From positions 558,001 through 622,000 of the forward strand of contig JBBCGJ010000001.1 in the NCBI GenBank assembly GCA_037200985.1: 64,000 nucleotides of DNA. The letters are read 5' to 3'. Position 1 is the first letter of the stretch, and each line of letters starts with the position of its first letter. Below the pieces are notes generated by a model. The model saw nothing but the letters and a program-made list of their open reading frames with translations. It was not told the origin of the DNA and searched no databases. Below are positions 16,767-24,283 of this stretch, piece after piece. This DNA is from Rhizomicrobium sp. Its GTDB lineage: Bacteria; Pseudomonadota; Alphaproteobacteria; Micropepsales; Micropepsaceae. Made by a program: the position numbers and the translations under genes.

Positions 16767-17942
16767 TCAGTGGGGCGCGCTGAGCGTGGCCAGCCGCACC
16801 TGATCGCCCTGGCGCAACGAGTCCGGCGGATTGTCGACCACGCGGTCATGCCGCGTCAGGCCCGAAGAGACCTCCACCGACGTGCCGTAGTCGCGCAGGA
16901 TCGTCACCGGCTTGAGGATGACACGGTCGCGCGGCCCGACCACGGCGACTTGCGGGCCACTGTCGCTGAAGATCAGCGTGCTGGCCGGAAGGCGGATGGC
17001 GTCGCCGCTCGCCACAAGATCGAACGTCACCTGGGCATAGTCGCCGGGATTGAACATATTGTCGGCATTGTCGGCCTGGAACTGGATCAGGATCGTTCCG
17101 GTCTGGGTGTTCACCGACTCGGCGTTCGCGACCAGCGTTGCCACGAACACCTGTCCGGGATGCTGCGGCACCGTGAAGTTCGCCTTCATGCCGGGCTTGA
17201 TCTGCTCGGAGTAGTTCTGCGGCACGTTCACATAGATGCGCACCTTGCTGTCGTCGGCGACCGTGAAGAGCGGCGCCGATCCCGTCGTGGTGGTGGTGGG
17301 GACGGTCACGAGGTCGCCGACGTCGACCGCCCGGCTGGTGACGGTGCCGTCGAACGGCGCGACGATGCTCTTGAAGCCCTCCAGCGCCACGAGCCGGTCG
17401 ACATTGGCCTTCGCCGAGGCGACGGCGGCCGTCATCGCCGCTAGGTTGGCGTTCTTGGTGTCGACGTCCTGCGGCGCCACCGCGTTCTGCTTGGCCAGAT
17501 CGTTCCAGCGCTTGGCGGTGACCGCCGCGAGTTTCTGGTTCGCGATGGCGGTGCCGAGATCCGCACGGGCCTGCGCCAGCTGTTGGTCCTGGTCCGGAAT
17601 GTCGATCTCGGCGAGGAGCTGTCCCGCCTTCACCTTGGTCCCGATGTCGACATACCACTTCTTGAGGTATCCGCTGACCCGCGCATAGATCGGCGAGCTG
17701 TTGAAGGCCTGCACATTGCCGGGAAGCGCCAGGCGGCCGTTGGCGCCGCTCTGCAGGTTGATCACGCTGACGGTCGGCAGCGCGTTCGCCTCCGTCCAGT
17801 CGTCGACCTCGCGGCTCGCCATGACGCGCGTGACGAGACCGACGACGACGATCAGGATCGCGACGCCGCCGGCGACATAGCCGATCAGCCTCAGCCGCTT
17901 CGGCGGCACATAGCTCAGGGGATTGCTGCTGGTCTCAGGCAT
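16767..17942 (-). CDS. RND efflux periplasmic adaptor subunit (membrane fusion protein)
   Basis: A 391-residue HlyD/AcrA-type adaptor anchored by one N-terminal helix (about 18-37). The lipoyl half-motifs are GYLKKWYVDIGTKVKAGQLLAEIDIP near 90-115 and the matching VAPFDGTVTSRAVDVGDLV after a helical hairpin. Beta-barrel and membrane-proximal domains follow. The ATG at 17942 overlaps the end of the permease gene by 8 bases, with GGAG inside that gene as ribosome-binding site; the longer frame to 18011 was rejected for this reason. It links the RND pump to an outer-membrane channel, which is not encoded next to it. Confidence 0.9.
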   Translation of the reverse strand: MPETSSNPLSYVPPKRLRLIGYVAGGVAILIVVVGLVTRVMASREVDDWTEANALPTVSVINLQSGANGRLALPGNVQAFNSSPIYARVSGYLKKWYVDIGTKVKAGQLLAEIDIPDQDQQLAQARADLGTAIANQKLAAVTAKRWNDLAKQNAVAPQDVDTKNANLAAMTAAVASAKANVDRLVALEGFKSIVAPFDGTVTSRAVDVGDLVTVPTTTTTGSAPLFTVADDSKVRIYVNVPQNYSEQIKPGMKANFTVPQHPGQVFVATLVANAESVNTQTGTILIQFQADNADNMFNPGDYAQVTFDLVASGDAIRLPASTLIFSDSGPQVAVVGPRDRVILKPVTILRDYGTSVEVSSGLTRHDRVVDNPPDSLRQGDQVRLATLSAPH

Positions 17943-20900
17943 AGGCTTCTTCTCCGGAGGACGGCGCGGCCCGGCCGACTTCGCCGCTGGCACGGTGGGC
18001 CTTGCGTCCATGGACGATACTGAAAACGACGGGTACGAAGATAAGTGTCGCGCAGGTTGCGAAAACCAGGCCGCCGATCACGGCGCGGCCGAGCGGCGCG
18101 TTCTGCTCGCCGCCCTCGCCCAGGCCCAGCGCCATCGGCGCCATGCCGATGATCATGGCGAGCGCGGTCATCAGCACCGGGCGGAAGCGGGTGATGCCGG
18201 CCTCGACCGCCGCGAGCATTGCGTCGCCGGTGGCTTCCAGCCGCTCGCGCGCGAAGCTGACGACCAGGATGGAGTTCGCCGTCGCCACGCCCATGCACAT
18301 GATGGCGCCGGTCAGCGCCGGCACCGACAGCGTCGTGCCGGTGCCGAACAGCATCCACACGATGCCGGCCAGCGCCGCGGGCAGGGCGGTGACGATCACG
18401 AAGGGGTCGAGCCAGGACTGGAAGTTCACCACGATCAGAAGATAGATCAGGACGATGGCTGCGAGCAGTCCGAAGGACAGGCCGGTGAACGCCGCGTCCA
18501 TCGTGACGACCTGCCCGCGCACATGCACCGTCACGCCCTTGGGCAGGTCGCCGGCCGTATCGGCGATGGCTTGGCGCACATCGGCGGCGACCGCGCCGAG
18601 GTCGCGATCCTGCGTCGTCGCATAGAGGTCGATGGTGGGCTGCACATTATAATGTGAGACCACCGCATCGGACTGTTCGCGGGTGATCTTGCCCAGTCCG
18701 CCCAGGATCTGCAGGCCCCCTCCCGAACCGGTCACCGGCACGTTCTCCAGCGCCGCCAGGTTGGTGATCTGGTATTCCGGCGTCTGCGCCACGATCGGAT
18801 AGGACACCCCGGTCTGCGGATTGAGCCAGAAGGTCGGCGCGGTCTGCGAGCTGCCGGCCAGCGTGGTCACCACGCTGTTCGTCACGTCGCGCTCGGTCAG
18901 GCCGAACTGCGCCATCCGCGAGCGGTCGACGTCGACGCGCAATTGCGGATTGCGGAAGGACTGCTGCATGCGCGCATCCGCGATGCCCGCGATGGCTTGG
19001 ATGCGGTGCAGGAGCAGGAGCGCATAGGCGCGGTCCTTGTCGATCTTCGGGCCCGCGATCTGCACGTCGATCGGCGCCGGCGCGCCGAAGTTCAGGATCT
19101 GGCTGATGATGTCGGCCGGCAGGAAGGAGAACGCGGTCCCGGGGAACTGGCGGGGCAGGGTCACCCGCAAGGTGCGGACATAGTCCGCCGTCGCGTGATG
19201 GTCGGGCTTCAGCGTCACATAGATGTCGCCGTCCTGGTAACCGATCAGGCCGGAGTTGTTGTAGACCGTGTTGATCGCGCTGGTGGGCAGGCCGATATTG
19301 TCGACGATGGATTCGATCTCCTTCGGCGGGATCGTCCGGCGGATTTGCTTCTCGATGTCGCCGAACATCGCCGCCGCGTGCTCGATGCGCGTGCCGACCG
19401 GCGGGCGCACATGCAGCGTGATCTGGCCGGCATCGACCGACGGGAAGAAGTTCGAGCCCAGGAACGGGAACAGCACGAAAGACAGCAGGACGAAACCGAC
19501 GAAGCCGATCACGAACGGCCGGCGGTTGGCGAGCGCCATCGCGAGCAGATTGCGGTAGCCCTCGCGGATCTTCTCGAACCGGGTCTCGAAGCCGCGCTGG
19601 AAGCGCGCCAGCGGATTGTTTCCCGCGGCGGCGCGCGCCTCGTGGCCCGCGGCATTGGCGTGCGGCTTCAGCAGATACATCGCCATCGTCGGCACCAGCG
19701 TGCGCGACAGGATGAAGGACGCGATCATCGCGAACACGACCGCCTCGGCCAGCGGCACGAACAGGAAGCCCGCGACGCCCTTCAGCGCGAACATCGGCAC
19801 GAACACGATGCAGATGCAGAGCAGCGAGACGAAGGCCGGCTGCACGATCTGCGCCGCGCCGTCCAGGATCGCGGTCTTGACCGGCTTGCCGTGCTCCAGA
19901 TGCCAGTTGATGTTCTCGATCGTCACCGTCGCGTCGTCGACCAGGATGCCGACCGCCAGCGCCAGCCCGCCCAGCGTCATGATGTTGAGCGACTCGCCCA
20001 CGTACCACAGGCCCGCCAGGGCGCAGAGGATGGCGAGCGGGATCGAGATCGCGATGATCACGGTGGAGCGCCAGCTTCCCAGGAACAAGAGGATCATCAG
20101 GCTGGTCAGCGCCGCGGCGATCGCGCCTTCGCGCACCACGCCGGAGATCGCGCCCTTCACGAACACCGACTGGTCGTTGAGCAGGTTGATCTTGAAGGCG
20201 GGCGGCAGCGTCGCCTGCAGTCCCGGTAGCGCGTCCTTTACGCCCTGCACGATGTCGAGCGTCGAGGCCGAGCCGGTCTTGAGGATCGTGGTGAGCACGG
20301 CGCGCGCCCCGTCGACATGCACGATGCTCTGCTGCGGCGGGTTGCCGTCTCGCACATGGCCGACGTCGTGGACGTAGATCGTAGCCCCGTTCACCGCCTT
20401 GATCGGGATGTTGTTCAGATCCTCGATCGTCACCGGCGCGTCGTTCAGCTTCACCGTATACTGCGTCGCGCCGAACTTGACCGTGCCGGCGGGCAGGATC
20501 TGGTTCTGCGCCGCGATGGCGTTCTCGACATCCTGCGCCGACAGGCCCTTGGCCTGCAGCGCCTGGGAATCGAGGTCGATCTGGAGTTGGCGCACCTTGC
20601 CGCCATAGGAATAAGGCACGGCGGCGCCCGGGATCGTGCTCAGCACCGGCCGCACGAAATTCTGCGCCAGGTCGAGCACCTGCTGCTCCGACATGTGCTG
20701 GCCGGAGAAGGCGAGCTGCAGGATCGGCACGGTGGAGGCGTTGTAGTTCAGGATCAGCGGCGGCGTGGCGCCCGGCGGCAATTGCTTGAGCACCGTCTGC
20801 GAGATCGAGGTGACCTGCGCGGTCGCGGTGCGGATGTCGACGCCCGGCTGGAAATAGATCTTCTCGATGCCGATGCCGGGGATTGAGGTGCTCTCGATGT

Positions 20901-21141
20901 GCTCGATGTCGTTGACGGTCGTCGTGAGGATGCGCTCATAAGGCGTGACGATACGGCCCGACATCTCGTCCGGCGACAGGCCGGTGAACTGGAACGCGAC
21001 GCCGATCACCGGTATGCGGATGTCGGGAAAGATGTCGGTCGGCATCGACATCGCGGCCAGCGGGCCGACGATCACGATCAGGATCGCCATGACGATGAAG
21101 GTGAGAGGCCGCTCCAGCGCGACGCGAACGATCCATGTCAT
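17935..21141 (-). CDS. RND efflux transporter permease (HAE1-type)
   Basis: A 1068-residue inner-membrane proton-driven pump of the usual RND length. It starts with the canonical cytoplasmic and first-helix sequence (RPLTFIVMAILIV) and continues through a large periplasmic porter domain. The proton-relay acidic pair is in TM4 (GILVDDATVTIEN). A second periplasmic loop and TM7-12 follow. The gene is co-transcribed with the adaptor downstream and divergent from a TetR regulator at 21373. Substrates of such pumps include solvents, phenolics, detergents and antibiotics; here none can be assigned. No outer-membrane factor follows, so it must borrow one, possibly the NodT protein at 33607-35043 or a TolC elsewhere. 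Confidence 0.93.
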   Translation of the reverse strand: MTWIVRVALERPLTFIVMAILIVIVGPLAAMSMPTDIFPDIRIPVIGVAFQFTGLSPDEMSGRIVTPYERILTTTVNDIEHIESTSIPGIGIEKIYFQPGVDIRTATAQVTSISQTVLKQLPPGATPPLILNYNASTVPILQLAFSGQHMSEQQVLDLAQNFVRPVLSTIPGAAVPYSYGGKVRQLQIDLDSQALQAKGLSAQDVENAIAAQNQILPAGTVKFGATQYTVKLNDAPVTIEDLNNIPIKAVNGATIYVHDVGHVRDGNPPQQSIVHVDGARAVLTTILKTGSASTLDIVQGVKDALPGLQATLPPAFKINLLNDQSVFVKGAISGVVREGAIAAALTSLMILLFLGSWRSTVIIAISIPLAILCALAGLWYVGESLNIMTLGGLALAVGILVDDATVTIENINWHLEHGKPVKTAILDGAAQIVQPAFVSLLCICIVFVPMFALKGVAGFLFVPLAEAVVFAMIASFILSRTLVPTMAMYLLKPHANAAGHEARAAAGNNPLARFQRGFETRFEKIREGYRNLLAMALANRRPFVIGFVGFVLLSFVLFPFLGSNFFPSVDAGQITLHVRPPVGTRIEHAAAMFGDIEKQIRRTIPPKEIESIVDNIGLPTSAINTVYNNSGLIGYQDGDIYVTLKPDHHATADYVRTLRVTLPRQFPGTAFSFLPADIISQILNFGAPAPIDVQIAGPKIDKDRAYALLLLHRIQAIAGIADARMQQSFRNPQLRVDVDRSRMAQFGLTERDVTNSVVTTLAGSSQTAPTFWLNPQTGVSYPIVAQTPEYQITNLAALENVPVTGSGGGLQILGGLGKITREQSDAVVSHYNVQPTIDLYATTQDRDLGAVAADVRQAIADTAGDLPKGVTVHVRGQVVTMDAAFTGLSFGLLAAIVLIYLLIVVNFQSWLDPFVIVTALPAALAGIVWMLFGTGTTLSVPALTGAIMCMGVATANSILVVSFARERLEATGDAMLAAVEAGITRFRPVLMTALAMIIGMAPMALGLGEGGEQNAPLGRAVIGGLVFATCATLIFVPVVFSIVHGRKAHRASGEVGRAAPSSGEEAYA

Positions 21142-21311
21142 ACGGGCAGGCCTTCAGCGATTCAAACGATCCACCACACGGCCGGGCCGGCGGCCCGACT
21201 GAATATTCTCCCCGTGCGGTTCGCGGCGCCGAACCGTCTTTCTCGCACCGCGTTTCGCTCTTCGCCGGCTCCATCGGCTTGCAGGGCGAACTGTCGCAAA
21301 CTATGTTAACG

Positions 21312-21350
21312 ACCGGTACGGTGCGATGCAGCATATAGGTACCGCTCGGT
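21312..21350. promoter_or_regulatory. divergent RND/TetR control region with two ACCG...CGGT inverted repeats
   Basis: ACCGGTACGGT (21312-21322) and ACCGCTCGGT (21341-21350) are two small inverted repeats with the same half sites. They lie 20-60 bases before the TetR start and inside the divergent promoter region of the efflux operon. They are candidate sites for the TetR encoded at 21373. Confidence 0.4.
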
Positions 21351-21372
21351 TACATCGTCAAGGCGCAAGACT

Positions 21373-21990
21373 GTGACAAAGAGAAAGCCTCTGCCGGCCG
21401 GTCGGCGGGCCGCGAAACCGCCCAAGCGGGCGGTAGAGCGGATTCGCGAATCCGCTCGCGACCTGTTCTACCGCCAGGGCATCCGCGCCGTCGGCGTGGA
21501 GGAGATCGTGACGCATGCCGGCGTCACCAAACCCAGTCTGTACCGCAGTTTCCTGTCGAAGGACGCACTCGCCGCCGACTATCTCCGCCATCTGGGCGAG
21601 GACGCGCTGGCGCGGTTCGAAGCGACCCTCGCGGCCGATCCGCAAAATCCGCGGGAGCAGTTGCGCGTCTGGCTCATGGAACTGCAGGCCCGCGCGAACA
21701 AGGCCGACTATCGCGGCTGCGGTACGACCAATGCGGCCGTCGAATATCCCGACCGGCGCCATCCCGCGCGCAAGGTCGCGAGCGACATCAAATCCCGCTT
21801 CCGTGCCCGGCTCACGGCGCTGGCCGCGTCGCTCGGCGCGCGGGAGCCCGACCGGCTGGGCGATGCGCTGATGCTGCTGTTCGAAGGCGTCTATGCCTCC
21901 GGACAATTGTTCGGCGCCGGCGGGCCTGCGCGCGTTTTGCTCGAGGCGGTCGATGCGCTGGTCGACAGCTATTGCGCCCCGGGTCGCTGA
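21373..21990 (+). CDS. TetR/AcrR-family transcriptional regulator
   Basis: A 205-residue repressor starting at a GTG. After a basic tail, the helix-turn-helix spans about residues 20-65 (RIRESARDLFYRQGIRAVGV, VTHAGVTKPSLYRSF). The helical ligand domain that follows contains a Cys in ADYRGCGTTNAAVEYPD, a motif typical of one AcrR subgroup. It is transcribed away from the RND operon across a 231-base intergenic region, so it most likely represses that operon and itself until an efflux substrate binds. No in-frame ATG fits. Confidence 0.87.
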   Translation: MTKRKPLPAGRRAAKPPKRAVERIRESARDLFYRQGIRAVGVEEIVTHAGVTKPSLYRSFLSKDALAADYLRHLGEDALARFEATLAADPQNPREQLRVWLMELQARANKADYRGCGTTNAAVEYPDRRHPARKVASDIKSRFRARLTALAASLGAREPDRLGDALMLLFEGVYASGQLFGAGGPARVLLEAVDALVDSYCAPGR

Positions 21991-22021
21991 TTCTACATCC
22001 GAAGAATGACGGGCCAATATT

Positions 22022-22039
22022 CGCCGCTTTTGCGCGGCG
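22022..22039. terminator. possible stem-loop after the TetR gene
   Basis: CGCCGC and GCGGCG arms enclose a 6-base loop (TTTTGC) about 30 bases after the TetR stop. The run of T after the stem is weak, so it may be only an mRNA hairpin. Confidence 0.3.
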
Positions 22040-22096
22040 TTGTGCCTCACCTATATTTCTGCCAGACTTTGCCTGCTTTACCCGGGGGCGGGGGCA

Positions 22097-23707
22097 ATGT
22101 CGGTCGATACTGGAGCCGGACCCGGTCGCTACCGGGCGTTCATCTCCTATAGCCACAAGGATGCCGCGTTCGGCCGCCATCTGCACCGGCGGCTGGAGGC
22201 CTATGTCCTGCCGCGCCGAATGGTGGGGCGCGCAGGCGCCGACGGCATCGCGGTGCCAGGCCGGCTCGCGCCGATCTTCCGCGACCGCGAGGAATTCTCC
22301 GCCGCGCAGGACCTGAGCGCGCAAGTGCGCGCCGCGCTCGCCCAATCGCGCAGCCTCGTCGTCGTGTGCTCGGCCGCCGCCGCGCAATCGGTCTGGGTCG
22401 CACGCGAAGTCGAGCTGTTCCGCGAACTGCACCCCGACCGCCCCGTGCTCGCCGCGATCCGCGCCGGCGAACCGCCCGATTGCCTCCCCCCGGTGCTCCG
22501 GCAAAGAACCGCATCGGGTGAATTCATCGAGCCGCTTGCCGCCGATTTCCGCAAGGGTCGCGACGGCTGGGAGCACGGCATCCTCAAACTCGTCGCCGGC
22601 ATCGTCGGCGTCGGTCTCGACGAGCTGGTGCAGCGGGATTTGCAGCGCCGCGTGCGCCGCGTGACGGCCGTCACGGCCGCCGCCCTGGCGCTGGTGTTAG
22701 TGATGGGCGTGTTGACGGTTTTCGCCTTGAGCGCCCGGTCCGAAGCCGAGCGCCAGCGCGGCGAAGCGGAAGGCCTTGTGGAGTTCATGCTGACGGATCT
22801 GCGCACGACGTTGAAAGGGGTGGGACGCCTGGACGCCATGACGGCGGTCAACGAGCGGGCGCTGAAGTACTACACCGATCAAGACTTGAGCCGACTGCCG
22901 CCGGACTCGCTGGAACGCCGCGCCCGCACGCTGCATGCGATGGGCGAGGACGACGAGACGCGGGGCGATCGGAACGCGGCGCTCAAGAACTTTCAGGAAG
23001 CGGAACGCACAACCGGCGCGCTTCTCGCGGCCGCGCCGAACGATCCCGAACGCCTCTTCGATCATACGCAGAGCGAATACTGGATCGGCCTGCACAACTA
23101 CATGCAGAAGAATTTCGCCGCGGCGAAACCGTATTTCCTCGCCTACAAGCAATTGGTGGATCGCATGATCGCCATTGCGCCCGAGAATCCGAAGTACATG
23201 AGAGAGCTCGGATATGCAGAAGGCGATCTCTGCTCGCTTGCAATCCAGCCTCCGCGCGACGGCCTTGCGGCCCTGCGGCTTTGCAAGGCGGCGCTTGCGC
23301 AGATGGAGGCTGTGGCGAGGCATGCGCACTGGTCGGCGGAGGCGATGTCCGACGTCGCCAACCGGCATGGCTGGCTGGCGGACGCCTACTTGGCCAACGA
23401 CGACCGCGAACACGCCATCGCCGAACGCCGGGCACAGGATCGGATCATGCGGCGCCTTATGGCGGCCGACCCCTTGAATATGGATTTGAAGAGCGACTGG
23501 ATAGCGCTTCAGCGCGTCCTCGCCCGAATTGAAGCAAAGAGCGGCGAGCGCGATGCGGCTTTGGCCCGGCTCGGCCAGGCATTGTCGACGATCGACGAAA
23601 TGGTCGGGTTTGATCGCAACAACAAAGTGTGGCCCGTCGTGAAATCCAAGCTGAATGCCGACAAGGCTACGATTTCGTCGCAACCACCCGAAAGGATCGA
23701 GCTATGA
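22097..23707 (+). CDS. TIR-domain protein with membrane helix and TPR-like C-terminal region
   Basis: A 536-residue protein. The TIR domain occupies about 10-135: strand A is AFISYSHKD (14-22), then FRDREEFSAAQDL (61-73), then SRSLVVVCS. The WxxxE motif is W100-V-A-R-E104 and matches the position of the catalytic Glu of TIR NADases. A membrane helix follows at about 190-212. The remaining 320 residues are helical with TPR-like spacing (GDRNAALKNFQEAERTTGALL and later repeats). I chose the ATG at 22097, behind a G-rich ribosome-binding site; the frame extends to 22040 without domain sequence. The stop overlaps the next gene (ATGA). NAD cleavage or nucleotide signalling triggered through the TPRs is inference. 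Confidence 0.85.
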   Translation: MSVDTGAGPGRYRAFISYSHKDAAFGRHLHRRLEAYVLPRRMVGRAGADGIAVPGRLAPIFRDREEFSAAQDLSAQVRAALAQSRSLVVVCSAAAAQSVWVAREVELFRELHPDRPVLAAIRAGEPPDCLPPVLRQRTASGEFIEPLAADFRKGRDGWEHGILKLVAGIVGVGLDELVQRDLQRRVRRVTAVTAAALALVLVMGVLTVFALSARSEAERQRGEAEGLVEFMLTDLRTTLKGVGRLDAMTAVNERALKYYTDQDLSRLPPDSLERRARTLHAMGEDDETRGDRNAALKNFQEAERTTGALLAAAPNDPERLFDHTQSEYWIGLHNYMQKNFAAAKPYFLAYKQLVDRMIAIAPENPKYMRELGYAEGDLCSLAIQPPRDGLAALRLCKAALAQMEAVARHAHWSAEAMSDVANRHGWLADAYLANDDREHAIAERRAQDRIMRRLMAADPLNMDLKSDWIALQRVLARIEAKSGERDAALARLGQALSTIDEMVGFDRNNKVWPVVKSKLNADKATISSQPPERIEL

Positions 23708-24279
23708 CAACGTTCAAGGCATTGAAGTCGCCCGGCGAGTCGCATCCTCTTCCGACGTGGAACGGCGATCCGGCGCCATTTCCGGACACGCGAACCTACA
23801 CCTTGAGCCTGCGAATAGGATCCGACGGGTACTTGGAACCTAATGTCGTGAGCGGCACCGACTACGATCCCGCCGAGGATGGGCCGCTCGAACTGAGAGT
23901 CCAAAAAAAGGACTGTATGGTAACGATAGAACTCGACAAGGCTATCGATTGGGAATTCCGCCGCGAATTGCCAATGTCGCTCGGTGTGGCGCCGGACGGT
24001 CAAGATCGCTACTTCGATGTGCAAGGTTTGCCGGTGGATGCGGCGTCGCGGTGCATGTCGATCTCGTTCCGGGCGCTGCTGCTGAAACAAGGAACGCCGA
24101 AGGTAAACAAGGATCCGTATAATCTCCACTTCAGGGTCTATTTGAGAAGGATGGACGGCACTCGAATTAATACGCCGCTCAGCCTCACGATCGATCCCGA
24201 TATCAAGAATCCGGGAGACGTGGTGGGACACGGGATCCTTTCGGCGGCACGCGGAGACGCCGGTCCAGCGACGCGATGA
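23704..24279 (+). CDS. protein of unknown function, TIR-cassette middle gene (191 aa)
   Basis: The ATG overlaps the TGA of the TIR gene. The product is soluble, with no signal peptide or membrane helix. It is rich in short beta-strand segments (TYTLSLRIG, PLELRVQKK, CMVTIELDKAIDW, LHFRVYLRR) broken by Pro/Gly/Asp turns, which suggests a beta-sandwich or C2/immunoglobulin-like fold. I recognise no family. Position and coupling argue that it works with the TIR protein, for example as sensor, adaptor or effector regulator; this is inference. Base composition is slightly less G+C-rich than in the flanking genes. Confidence 0.75.
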   Translation: MTTFKALKSPGESHPLPTWNGDPAPFPDTRTYTLSLRIGSDGYLEPNVVSGTDYDPAEDGPLELRVQKKDCMVTIELDKAIDWEFRRELPMSLGVAPDGQDRYFDVQGLPVDAASRCMSISFRALLLKQGTPKVNKDPYNLHFRVYLRRMDGTRINTPLSLTIDPDIKNPGDVVGHGILSAARGDAGPATR

Positions 24280-24283
24280 GGGA

